This document shows, piece by piece, positions 42,085 through 51,276 of a stretch of DNA of 64,000 nt; the stretch's first letter is position 1, and each line of letters begins with the position of its first letter. The notes beneath the pieces are model-generated. The model saw only the letters and a list, made by a program, of their open reading frames with translations, was not told the origin of the DNA and did not search any database. The position numbers were made by a program, and so were the translations under genes. Origin of the DNA: Anaerolineae bacterium (GTDB lineage Bacteria > Chloroflexota > Anaerolineae > Aggregatilineales > J027); assembly GCA_019913005.1 (NCBI GenBank), contig JAIOHL010000355.1:1-64000 (forward strand). Direction: 5' to 3'.

Positions 42085-43241
42085 CGGCTTTTCGCAAAAT
42101 ACTCATTCAAATTTCCCGCAACACCGTCTTAGGGATTCTGCCCTTATTGGTCGGAATACTGGTGGCGCTGGCGGCGATTCTGCTCATCTTGAACAATGAA
42201 AACGTCGAGCTGCGTGCCGTTTATGATCTCATTTACGAACGCACCCTCTCTTTACCCGAAAATCGCGCCAACGTGGTAGATTTCTGGCTACCGATCTTGC
42301 TTTGCTGCTGCGGCTTGCTGCTGACGTTCACTGCTGGTTTGTGGAATATCGGCATTGAAGGCCAAATCACAATGGGGGCGGTTGGCGCAACTAGCATTGC
42401 TCTTTTTGTTGAACTCCCGCGCAACGAGCAGATTTTCACCGAATTATTCATGGCTGGGGCAGCGGGTGGCACTTGGGCCTTATTTACGGGGATCATGCGG
42501 ACACGCGGGGGCGTAAACGAAATTTTTGGCGGGGTCGCCATGAATTTTCTCGCCAGCAGTTTCTCATCCTATCTGCTGGTTGCGCCTTGGTCGCCTCCCA
42601 ACGCGACAGGTAGTGCTACCGTGCGCTTTCCTGCAAATGCCATCTTACCAAGCATGGACGACTATCGTCTTAGCCCGATTACCATCTATATCACCCTAAC
42701 CGCCTTTATTTTCGTCCTGCTGACCCTCTCTGGTTCACGATGGGGCTTGCAGCTTCGGGCGATGGGCAAAAACGAAAAGTCAGCCCAAATGTTAGGTGTT
42801 CCCACTGAACGCAATATCTGGTTAGCCATGCTGATCTGCGGCATTATGGCGGGGTTGGCAGGCGGGCATTTGGTGTTGTTCCGCCGCGCTAACCTACCCG
42901 CGAACGTCTCCGGCGGCATTGGCTTTTTATCACTGCTCGTGGTGCTGCTGGCTTCGATACGTGTCCGCTGGGTTCCCTTTGTGTCCTTCGCCTTTGCGCT
43001 GCTTTATTCGGCGGGTCTGCCCCTGCGAACACGCCTACAATTGGATGCCTCGCTCATCGGTATCTTCTTAGGAATTTTGGTATTCTGTGTGCTCATTTTT
43101 GATGGCGTGCGGCAGCGTTTGAAGGAGCGAGTGGAGCAGCGCAAACTTTTGGCAGCTTCAGGAGGTGAAAAATCACCACCCCCGTCTACAGTTGAAATCC
43201 AAATCGGTCAGGAGGCATCCAGTGGATCCGGTTCTAACTAG
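42081..43241 (+). CDS. BMP-type ABC transporter permease 1
   Basis: 386 residues with about nine helices. The GIEGQITMGAVGATSIALF segment and NEIFGGVAMNFLASSF match the BPD_transp_2 family permeases of nucleoside transporters. The TTG at 42081 overlaps the ATPase stop (TTGA), a coupled start. The C-terminal 40 residues are charged and cytoplasmic. It pairs with the following permease to form the membrane channel. Confidence 0.9.
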   Translation: MTAFRKILIQISRNTVLGILPLLVGILVALAAILLILNNENVELRAVYDLIYERTLSLPENRANVVDFWLPILLCCCGLLLTFTAGLWNIGIEGQITMGAVGATSIALFVELPRNEQIFTELFMAGAAGGTWALFTGIMRTRGGVNEIFGGVAMNFLASSFSSYLLVAPWSPPNATGSATVRFPANAILPSMDDYRLSPITIYITLTAFIFVLLTLSGSRWGLQLRAMGKNEKSAQMLGVPTERNIWLAMLICGIMAGLAGGHLVLFRRANLPANVSGGIGFLSLLVVLLASIRVRWVPFVSFAFALLYSAGLPLRTRLQLDASLIGIFLGILVFCVLIFDGVRQRLKERVEQRKLLAASGGEKSPPPSTVEIQIGQEASSGSGSN

Positions 43242-44196
43242 CACCCTCGCCGACATCGTGCGGAACGCGGCTCCGCTACTGATTGCCAGTCAAGGTGAAC
43301 TCATCACTGAACGGGCTGGTGTGGTTAATCTCTCACTGGACGGCACCATCTTGTTGGCAGCGATGGCGGCCTTTGCGGTTACGTACAATACGGGCAGCCT
43401 CGGTATGGGCATAGTAGTCGCCATGCTGATTGGCATGTTGGTGGCTCTGATCGTTATTTCCGCCAGCGTTTTCCTCAAACTTAACCAAATCGCAGTCGGC
43501 TTTGTATTGACTTTGCTCTGTGCCGACCTCAGCACCTTTTTTGGTCGGAAATATTCGGGACAGCAGGGCACCGAAATCCCCTATGCCCCTATCCCCATCC
43601 TAGAAGATATTCCGGTAATTGGCGAGGTCTTTTTCCAGCACAATATTCTGATCTACTTCAGTCTGCTTTTGGTCATTTTCATCTGGCTGTGGACGTATCA
43701 CACCCGTCTTGGATTGTCCTTACGTGGTTTGGGTGAGCATCCCGCAGCGGCTTATGTGCGTGGCACACGAGTCCAAGCGTGGCGCTTTGTATACGTCGCG
43801 GCAGGGGGTGCATTGGTCGGCTTGGCCGGAGCAACCTATTCACTGAGTGTAAAGTTGGGCTGGCGCGAAGGCTCAACGCTTGGCAACGGCTGGATTGCGC
43901 TGGCGATTGTGATTTTCGGCGGTTGGCGGCCCTTCCGTATCGCGTTTGGCGCGTATTTCATTGTTGGTCTGCGTGCCCTAGCCCTCTATTTCCAACAAGA
44001 GGATGTGCTGAATCTGCCCATTCAGATCATCAATATGACCCCTTGGGTACTGATGCTGGTCACGCTTATCTTTGTAACCAGCGGTCTTGCCGAAAGCCTC
44101 TTAGTGCTTGTGCCCCCCCGTTGGCGACCCGCTGCCCAAAACCTGCTACGGGCTAAACCCCCGGCAGCCCTCGGCTCAAATTTCGAGCGCAGCTAA
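43222..44196 (+). CDS. BMP-type ABC transporter permease 2
   Basis: 324 residues. AAPLLIASQGELITERAGVVNLSLDG and the GTEIPYAPIPI segment are typical of the second permease of BMP transporters. The GTG at 43222 is chosen for its AGGAGG ribosome-binding site 6 bp upstream and for the family's N-terminus; it overlaps permease 1 by 20 bp. It is the last gene of the operon, which appears complete: binding protein, ATPase and two permeases. Confidence 0.9.
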   Translation: MDPVLTSTLADIVRNAAPLLIASQGELITERAGVVNLSLDGTILLAAMAAFAVTYNTGSLGMGIVVAMLIGMLVALIVISASVFLKLNQIAVGFVLTLLCADLSTFFGRKYSGQQGTEIPYAPIPILEDIPVIGEVFFQHNILIYFSLLLVIFIWLWTYHTRLGLSLRGLGEHPAAAYVRGTRVQAWRFVYVAAGGALVGLAGATYSLSVKLGWREGSTLGNGWIALAIVIFGGWRPFRIAFGAYFIVGLRALALYFQQEDVLNLPIQIINMTPWVLMLVTLIFVTSGLAESLLVLVPPRWRPAAQNLLRAKPPAALGSNFERS

Positions 44197-44257
44197 ATGG
44201 ACGGTTGGTTGGCATCCTAAGCAATCAGCCGCCTTGTATTTCTCATGCAAAAAATCA

Positions 44258-44314
44258 CTGGTTACAGCCCTGTAACCAGCCTGTAACCGCCGTGTAACGC
44301 CCGTTCGTTATCTT
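44258..44314 (+). promoter_or_regulatory. TGTAAC half-site array and -10 upstream of the exporter operon
   Basis: GTTACA (44261-44266) is followed by TGTAAC at 44271-44276, 44282-44287 and 44293-44298, the last three exactly 11 bp apart. The first two form a perfect 10-bp inverted repeat with a 2-bp centre (44258-44267, 44270-44279). TATCTT at 44309-44314 lies 10 bp after the last site. Tandem half-sites at 11 bp ending 10 bp before a -10 are the layout of PhoB-type response regulator sites. The operon's own OmpR-type regulator is a candidate. Confidence 0.55.
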
Positions 44315-44358
44315 TCTCTCTCAGATTTGGAAACGTTTTTTGAGAGGAGAAAGACTGC

Positions 44359-47061
44359 GTGAAATCGCCCCACTTTAGATTAACCAGTAGTGTACTGCTG
44401 GTGGTCATGTTGTTGGTAAGTGTACTGCCAACGGCCCATGCCCAAAACAATACACCTATCTCTTTGGCCCTGCCGAGTTTTTGGCAGAACATCATGGGAG
44501 AGGAGTTTTTAGCTGATTTTGAGACCCAATATGGTGTGGATGTCTATGTCAACTACGTAGATACAGGGTTTTCTTCGGCCAACGACATCACGACCTTTTT
44601 GGACGACGGTCAAGACTACGTTAGTCAAGCCGATGTGCTGTATGTGGATGATTCTACATTAACACCAGAACGCACCCGCGCCGGATTCTTCCTTGACCTT
44701 ACACCCTTGATCGCCAGTGATGCGTCATTGGATACCAACGATTTTTACCCCGCCGCTCTGCAATCCTTCCAATGGGATGCTGGAACTTGGGGACTGCCCA
44801 CGTCGCTAGATGTCATTCTCGTCACTTATGACGCCGCCGCCTTTGACGAAGCAGGCTTGGCCTATCCGACCTCCGCATGGACTCTCGATGATTTTGCCAA
44901 TGCGGCCCGTGTCTTAGCCCAAATAGATGCCAGCGGCGCGGTGACTGTCCCCGGCCTTTCTGTGCAAACCTTTGGTGACAATCTAGGTCTGTTTCTGCGT
45001 ACCCTACTCGCACATGGTCTATATGACGACAGCACCCTGCCCAGCAATCCCTCCTTTTCCGACCCGGCCCTCGAAACCTTGTTAACCACATGGAAGGAAC
45101 TCGCCGACGAAGGGGTGATTGGCAGCAGTTTTGGTGAGACGTCCGATCAAATCCCGCTGCGTATCGAGCAAAGTTCCGGTCTGTCCGGTTTTGGGCCGGA
45201 TTCAGTCGAACGCAGTGGCGCAATGCTGCCGGGTGGCACGGTTGGCTTGACCGTTGAAGGCTTCGCCGTGAGCAGCGGCACGCAATACCCCGAACTCGCC
45301 TATGAATTGGTCAAATATCTGACCACCCGCCCTGAAATCGCCAATTCTTTCCAAAGCATTAACCCCGCCCGTCGCAGCATGGTCGGTGTACAGGCGGATA
45401 CTGGCAATGGACAGGGCGGGCCGGGTGGCGGTGGCGGCATCCAATTTGGACGAGGTGGTAATCTCTCCGAAGAAAATCAAGCCATCGTCAATGAGGCCAT
45501 TGAAAAAGCCCTGCCAGTTTCGGCAACCCGTTTCACCGATTACCTCAGCTTCGCCCTGCAAAAAATGCAGAGTGATGGACTGGATGCCCACAGCGCCCTG
45601 CAAGAAGTTGAATTGGAAGCGCTTGCCGCAATGCAAACCGCCGATGAACGCCGCAGCTCCGTCGCCATTTCGATTATTCCACCGCCTGAAGCTGTTGCCC
45701 TTGCTCCCGGCGAAGTCGCCCTTGATTTTGGTATGGCGTCCTCGTTCATCATGATTGGCCCCGGCGGTGGGTTGCCCAATCAAGAACAATGGGATCAAGT
45801 TTCGCAAGATTTCGCGGCCAACGACCCCGACGTGGGGGTGGTGAATGTCGAACAGGCGCAGGGGCAATCCTTGGCGGAATTAGCCGAGCAATATGACTGC
45901 TTCACCCTCGGTTACAACGCGGTTTCGGGTGATTCTGACCTCAGCAGCATTTTGAGCCTCGACCCCTTCCTCGATACCGACCTAAATTTTGACCGTAATG
46001 ACGTGATTGGCAACACCCTGACTCAGCTACAGGTAGACAACAAGACATGGGCCTTGCCGATTGGAATTCAAGCCGACGTGCTGCGGTACGATACCCAGTT
46101 ATTCAGTAATGCAGGGGTGCCGCTGCCCGATGGTGGTTGGACAGTAGATGAATTTGCCGATGCGCTGGAATCGCTGCAATACGGTTTGGGCGATACGGCT
46201 GCCTTCCAACCCGCCGACCCCGGTGGCACCTATCTACTGATGCTCATCGCGGCCTATGGTGGTTTACCCATAGATTACCGCACCGAACCACCGACCATCA
46301 ACTTCACCGACCCCGCGACGGTAGACGCCATTCGTCAGGTCTTGGATTTAGCCAAGAACGGCTATATCGAGTATCAGGAACTCGGCGGCACGGGCTTTGC
46401 TATCTCTATTGGTGGTAGCGATGATACAAACACCATTGCCATCACCACCGACAGCCTCAGTCCATTCAGCTTCCGGCGCGGTGGCCCTCCCGGTAGCGCA
46501 CAGGCCGAAGATACAACGGCGATTGTCAGCTATCCACGTGGCACAACCTATAACGCGGCCTCCTATAACATCGTGACGGGTTATGTCAGCGCCACTGCCG
46601 AAAATCCAGCGGCGTGTTATCGGTGGTTGAGCGAAATCGCGCAGCACCCCGAACTCTATTCGGCCATGCCTGCCCGTACTTCGCAACTCAGTGATCCAAC
46701 CATCACCGCATCTCAAGGGGAAGATTTGACGGCGCTGTACAACGAACTTGCCACTACGATTAGCGACCCCAATACCATCACCTTCCCGCAGTCGTTTCGT
46801 GAAAGTGGCTCCCCCGCCAATTTCGCCAGAGAGTATTGGCTAAAGCAGGCGTTTGACCGCTATGTCTTGGAAGACGCAGACTTGGGGACGGAATTGGCAC
46901 AGGCCCAGCAGTACACCCAAGACTACATTAGCTGTATCAGCGACCTGCCGCCGTTTGATCCTAGCAGCACCGACCAGAATTACATGCAGGATTACTTCGG
47001 GCAAATCACCATCTGTGCGGCAACTGCCGACCCGAATTATCCGCTACCCGGTCAGGAATAA
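44359..47061 (+). CDS. Secreted tandem solute-binding protein
   Basis: 900 residues. A signal peptide ends near AHA-Q (residue 28) with no lipobox. Two family 1 type solute-binding domains follow in tandem, about 30-440 and 455-900. The repeat is seen in TWGLPTSLDVILVTYD and TWALPIGIQADVLRYD, and in WTLDDFANAARVLA and WTVDEFADALESLQ. A Gly-rich linker PGGGGGIQFGRGG lies near 360. The GTG start has GAGAGGAGAAAG upstream. It leads an operon of export-type components, an unusual partner for a binding protein normally linked to importers. The two domains may bind different or the same ligand, perhaps to sense it. No ligand can be predicted. Confidence 0.88.
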   Translation: MKSPHFRLTSSVLLVVMLLVSVLPTAHAQNNTPISLALPSFWQNIMGEEFLADFETQYGVDVYVNYVDTGFSSANDITTFLDDGQDYVSQADVLYVDDSTLTPERTRAGFFLDLTPLIASDASLDTNDFYPAALQSFQWDAGTWGLPTSLDVILVTYDAAAFDEAGLAYPTSAWTLDDFANAARVLAQIDASGAVTVPGLSVQTFGDNLGLFLRTLLAHGLYDDSTLPSNPSFSDPALETLLTTWKELADEGVIGSSFGETSDQIPLRIEQSSGLSGFGPDSVERSGAMLPGGTVGLTVEGFAVSSGTQYPELAYELVKYLTTRPEIANSFQSINPARRSMVGVQADTGNGQGGPGGGGGIQFGRGGNLSEENQAIVNEAIEKALPVSATRFTDYLSFALQKMQSDGLDAHSALQEVELEALAAMQTADERRSSVAISIIPPPEAVALAPGEVALDFGMASSFIMIGPGGGLPNQEQWDQVSQDFAANDPDVGVVNVEQAQGQSLAELAEQYDCFTLGYNAVSGDSDLSSILSLDPFLDTDLNFDRNDVIGNTLTQLQVDNKTWALPIGIQADVLRYDTQLFSNAGVPLPDGGWTVDEFADALESLQYGLGDTAAFQPADPGGTYLLMLIAAYGGLPIDYRTEPPTINFTDPATVDAIRQVLDLAKNGYIEYQELGGTGFAISIGGSDDTNTIAITTDSLSPFSFRRGGPPGSAQAEDTTAIVSYPRGTTYNAASYNIVTGYVSATAENPAACYRWLSEIAQHPELYSAMPARTSQLSDPTITASQGEDLTALYNELATTISDPNTITFPQSFRESGSPANFAREYWLKQAFDRYVLEDADLGTELAQAQQYTQDYISCISDLPPFDPSSTDQNYMQDYFGQITICAATADPNYPLPGQE

Positions 47062-47145
47062 ATCGGTGATGCTGGGGGGAGTGCGCCAAAATTTCGTGGG
47101 AGCGTTCTGGCACACTTCCTTCTTCATCCGTAGGAGACAACGACT

Positions 47146-49905
47146 ATGTTCCGCCTGTTTGACATCTTGACGCTGGTTTTTGAACGTCTCTGGCAGCACC
47201 GGATTTTGGTGTTCTGGACGCTACTTGGCCTTTCAACCGCGACGACCCTTGCCCTGAGCCTGACACTCTATGTAGATGCGGTCTATAGCAATCTGCTCGA
47301 CGACCAATTAGGCGACCCACCCTATGCCTTCCGTTTTCGTTATCTGGGGGCATGGGAGGGCAACATCTCGCCGGAGGATGTCAGCAGCGCCAGCGCCAGC
47401 ATTCACCAAGAATTTGCCCAATCGTTCGGTCTGCCTGTCCTACGCGAAGCCCAATATATCGGCATCGGCTTTTGGGGGATTCGCGGGGCTGAAAACAACC
47501 TCAATATCGGCAACTACAGCATCGGGACACTCGAAGGGGCGGATGCACAAATTCAAATTGTCGCCGGGGAATGGCCTGCGAAATCTACCTCGGCGGATGA
47601 AATTCCCGTCCTCATTTCTGAAGAACTGTTTTACACAACAGGCTTGGAAGTCGGCGATACCTTAACCGCGACCCGTGCTGGCGGCAAAACCGTCACCCTC
47701 AAAATCGCAGCGATGTGGCGGGCGGTCAACACCAACGATACCTCGTGGATGCTGCCACCCAAATTTTTTAATGAAGTGCTGCTTGTCCAACCCACCCACC
47801 TAAACGCGATGGTCGAGGGCAACGACTCACCGATTGAAGAGGTGGACTGGTACGTCCTATTTGATGGCACAGGTCTCCGTACCTCGGATGTACAAGCCTT
47901 GCTCTCGAATATCATCAATGGTGAACGGAACGTCAATGCGACCTTGCCCGGTATCCGTCTCGATGTCTCACCCAAAAGTGGACTTGAATCGTTTAACAAT
48001 GAGGTCAATGAGCTTCGTCAGCAATTGGTGATTGTGGTATTGCCCGTTGGCGGCCTCATTCTCTATTTCGTGACCATGCTGTCAGGCATGTTGGTAGGTC
48101 GTCAGCAGCACGAAGATGTGATCTTGAGCAGTCGCGGGATGAGCCGCCGTGCCTTGTTACGTCTTCATGCGCTCATGTGGCTGATTCTGGCAGGGATAGC
48201 TCTCGGCATTGGCATCTTCGCCGCGCCCTCGGTGGTGGAATTGGTAGGCCGCACCACTTCATTTTTGCGCTTCAACAACCCCACCCCCGATTTAAGCATC
48301 CAATTTACCCAACAGGCGGTTTTGTTGGGAGCGGCAACGGGCCTTATCGCGGCGAGCAGCGGCCTCTTGATTGCATGGCGCACTACCCGCCAAAGCATCA
48401 CCAGTTTTAAACAGAGCCAAGCACGGGCAGGCAAGGCGTGGTGGCAGCGCATGTATCTGGATATCCTGCTGCTTATCCCGGCTGCCTATGTGTTTTATAA
48501 CCTGAACGCCGAAGGGGGATTGCAGGCCGACGCTGAAAATCCGTTTAGCAATCCACTGGTGTTCCTTGCCCCCACACTGTTTTCACTCGGCCTCACACTG
48601 TTGTTCCTGCGTCTCTACCCGATGCTGTTGAATTTTGGCGCTCGTATGATTGGTATCACCAGCAGCATTGCTTTGTTGATGGCTCTGCGCGAACTGACCC
48701 GTTCGATTAGCAGGTATCGTGGGGCACTCTTGATGATGTGCTTCACTCTGAGTCTGACCGGATTCACCGCGTCTATGGCAAGCACGCTTGATCGCAGTTT
48801 AGAGGACACCATCAATTATGAAATTGGTGCGCCATCGGTGCTGGTGGTCGCTTCGGAGGCCCAAACCGAAACCACCACCAATGATAGCGGGGAAGCAGAA
48901 GAGGAATTGGTCGGCTATAACACCCTGCCTGCCAGCAATCTCTTGGCAGTGGAGGGTATTGACAATGTTTCACGGGTGGGCCGCTTCAGCACCCAGATTT
49001 TGCTGAACAACCAGCGCATTAGTGGTACTACACTGGGCATTGATCGGGGTGCATTGGCGGCAATCGCCTATTTCCGTGACGACTATGCCGGCGAAAGCCT
49101 GCCCGCCCTGCTAAATAAATTGGCCGGAAATCGCACGGGCATCCTATTAAACCGCGAAACTGCCGAGACCTATCATTTGCTGGTGGGCCAAGAAATCACC
49201 ATGCAGTATTCGGCATTGGGCGAGACCTATCAGACTACTGTGCCCATTGTTGGTCTGCTGGATTATTTCCCGACGCTTGACCCGGCGGACGGCTTTTTTG
49301 CCATCACCAATCTTGACCCGATTTTTGAACTGGTTGGGACGGAACTGCCCCATGACGTGTGGATCAGCCTCGCCCCAGATGCAGACCGGGATGAAGTTGA
49401 AGCAGGCGTTCAAAAAATCGGCTTCCCGGTGCTACGCTGGCTTGACCCTCAAGAATCCTTACTTGAAGCCCAACTTGCGCCGGGACGACGTGGGGTACTT
49501 GGTTTTCTATCGGTTGGCTTTGTATCGTCCATCGTGCTGACCCTCGTCGGCAGCATTATCCAAAGTACCGCCTCATTTCGCGCTCAGGCTCTGCAACTCG
49601 GTTCGCTTCGGGCAATGGGTTTGAGCGGAGGGGCGGTTGGGGAATATCTGATTTTTGCACAGGGCATCGCCTCCAGTGGCGGTGTCATCGGCGGGACACT
49701 CATCGGGACTGCCACCACTCTGCTGTTTTTGCCATTGTTGGATTTTAGCGGAGGTCTGCCTCCCTATCTGATCCGCGTGGCATGGGATGAAATCACTTTA
49801 GTCTATGGGGTATTTGCGGGAATCCTCATCATCGTAACTTTAATGACCACCATCCTCCTCAGCCGCGAGCATCTATCGGCTCTGGTGAAACTGGGGGATG
49901 CGTGA
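47146..49905 (+). CDS. Double FtsX-type ABC permease (MacB/LolC-like)
   Basis: 919 residues. An N-terminal helix (about 17-38) and a long outer region (about 40-280) precede the first FtsX core (about 285-420), which contains VVLPVGGLILYFVTMLSG. A second outer region (about 560-775) precedes the second core (about 785-910) with the typical FRAQALQLGSLRAMGLSGGAVG turn. The two cores make it equivalent to a fused permease dimer. TAGGAG precedes the ATG. It is followed by a MacA-type adaptor and two ATPases of the LolD/MacB type, so it is a mechanotransmission-type exporter or lipoprotein or peptide transporter. Substrate unknown. Confidence 0.88.
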   Translation: MFRLFDILTLVFERLWQHRILVFWTLLGLSTATTLALSLTLYVDAVYSNLLDDQLGDPPYAFRFRYLGAWEGNISPEDVSSASASIHQEFAQSFGLPVLREAQYIGIGFWGIRGAENNLNIGNYSIGTLEGADAQIQIVAGEWPAKSTSADEIPVLISEELFYTTGLEVGDTLTATRAGGKTVTLKIAAMWRAVNTNDTSWMLPPKFFNEVLLVQPTHLNAMVEGNDSPIEEVDWYVLFDGTGLRTSDVQALLSNIINGERNVNATLPGIRLDVSPKSGLESFNNEVNELRQQLVIVVLPVGGLILYFVTMLSGMLVGRQQHEDVILSSRGMSRRALLRLHALMWLILAGIALGIGIFAAPSVVELVGRTTSFLRFNNPTPDLSIQFTQQAVLLGAATGLIAASSGLLIAWRTTRQSITSFKQSQARAGKAWWQRMYLDILLLIPAAYVFYNLNAEGGLQADAENPFSNPLVFLAPTLFSLGLTLLFLRLYPMLLNFGARMIGITSSIALLMALRELTRSISRYRGALLMMCFTLSLTGFTASMASTLDRSLEDTINYEIGAPSVLVVASEAQTETTTNDSGEAEEELVGYNTLPASNLLAVEGIDNVSRVGRFSTQILLNNQRISGTTLGIDRGALAAIAYFRDDYAGESLPALLNKLAGNRTGILLNRETAETYHLLVGQEITMQYSALGETYQTTVPIVGLLDYFPTLDPADGFFAITNLDPIFELVGTELPHDVWISLAPDADRDEVEAGVQKIGFPVLRWLDPQESLLEAQLAPGRRGVLGFLSVGFVSSIVLTLVGSIIQSTASFRAQALQLGSLRAMGLSGGAVGEYLIFAQGIASSGGVIGGTLIGTATTLLFLPLLDFSGGLPPYLIRVAWDEITLVYGVFAGILIIVTLMTTILLSREHLSALVKLGDA

Positions 49906-49925
49906 TGCAGGAGAAATTCGACGAT

Positions 49926-51263
49926 ATGAAAAAACATGTTTTCGCTCTGATGGCTTTATTGATGCTGGTATCGGCCTGCACATCCGGGAATGATCCGAAT
50001 GCAAACGGCCCTTCTGCAACGATTACCTCCATTCCCACCGCCCCCGCTGCGGCACGTCCAAAATACACTGTGCAGCGGGGTAATGTGGAGGAAATCTTCG
50101 AGTTTAGTGGCCGCTGGCAGCCGCGTGACCAAATGGAATTGTCCTTCGAGATCAACGGCACAATCCGCCAAGTCAATGTGCGGCAGGGCGATGCGGTCAG
50201 TACGGGACAGTTGCTTGCTGATTACCAAATTGAAGACCTTGAAGAACAACTGGTAAGCGCCGAACTATCGCTGGAAACGGCCCAAACCAATTTAGAGACA
50301 GGCACAGGGACGGATGTCCAGTCGGTGGAAGATGCCGAAATCCGCTTGGCGAATGCTAAACTAAGTCTTGAGCAGACCAAAGCCAGTCGTGATTGGACAG
50401 GGGTCGCTAATGCGCGGATTTCACTCGATGCCGCCCAACGCGATCTGGAAGACGCCGAACAAGCCTATCAAGAAGCCCTTAGCCATCCTGAACAGGGAGC
50501 AAGCGCGGTAGATAACGCCTATACCCAACTGCTCAATGCCCAAGACAGTCTGCGCCGCGCTGAAAATTCCTATTTCTCAGCCGCCCAAAGCTACAACAAT
50601 GCCGAGTTCAACATCAAACAGCAGGAAAATTCGGTGATTGAGGCTGAACTAGCATTGGAACGGGCGCGGAGTGGGCAAGGCGACCCCAGCGGCCTCGAAA
50701 ATCTACGGCAGGCCCAATTGAAAGTGGATCAACTCAAAACCGATATTGCCCGTTCTTCACTGTATGCCCCGATGGACGGCGTGATTTTGGAAGTCAGCAT
50801 CAGCCCCGGCGACCAAGTAACGGCCTACAACGCGGTCATCACCATCGGCTTGCCGGAACCCAAAGAGGTCATCGCCAGTCTTGCGATTGGGGATGCTCAA
50901 AATTTGAGTGCCGGGATGGTCGGGGTGTGTCAGATCGCCAATAAACCGGAAACCGCTGTGCAATGTGCCGTGCGTCGTATCCCCGGCAGCAATCGGGATG
51001 CGGACCAAACCACCCGTATCGGGGCGGGTTTTGAAAATTTGACCGATGGGCAATTGATCCAAGTGTATATGCCACTGCAAATCCGCGAAAACGTTTTGTG
51101 GCTACCTCCCGCCGCGATACGCACCTTCCAAAATCGCACCTTTGTGGTATTGGATACCCCCGACGGACAGCGTTCGGTAGATGTCGAACTCGGTCTGCAA
51201 ACCGATGATCGGGTCGAAATTATCAGCGGTGTTAACGAGGGCGATGTCGTCGTCGGGCCATGA
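49926..51263 (+). CDS. Lipoprotein adaptor of the MacA/HlyD family
   Basis: 445 residues. A lipoprotein signal with Cys18 in LVSAC anchors it to the outer face of the membrane. A lipoyl-like barrel (AVSTGQLLADYQIEDLEEQL), a long coiled-coil hairpin (about 75-250, rich in Leu, Ala, Glu and Gln), and a beta-barrel region (SLYAPMDGVILEVSISPGDQV) follow. This is the membrane-fusion layout. ATG at 49926 is chosen because it starts the signal peptide; the frame can also open at 49902. The stop lies 14 bp before the next ATG. In a monoderm it would work with the FtsX-type permease without an outer-membrane channel. Confidence 0.9.
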   Translation: MKKHVFALMALLMLVSACTSGNDPNANGPSATITSIPTAPAAARPKYTVQRGNVEEIFEFSGRWQPRDQMELSFEINGTIRQVNVRQGDAVSTGQLLADYQIEDLEEQLVSAELSLETAQTNLETGTGTDVQSVEDAEIRLANAKLSLEQTKASRDWTGVANARISLDAAQRDLEDAEQAYQEALSHPEQGASAVDNAYTQLLNAQDSLRRAENSYFSAAQSYNNAEFNIKQQENSVIEAELALERARSGQGDPSGLENLRQAQLKVDQLKTDIARSSLYAPMDGVILEVSISPGDQVTAYNAVITIGLPEPKEVIASLAIGDAQNLSAGMVGVCQIANKPETAVQCAVRRIPGSNRDADQTTRIGAGFENLTDGQLIQVYMPLQIRENVLWLPPAAIRTFQNRTFVVLDTPDGQRSVDVELGLQTDDRVEIISGVNEGDVVVGP

Positions 51264-51276
51264 TCGAGGTGCAAGC

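Noticed and set aside
45202-45867. Long minus-strand frame opposite the tandem binding protein
   Set aside because: It runs antisense to a clearly real gene, has no family resemblance and no ribosome-binding site.
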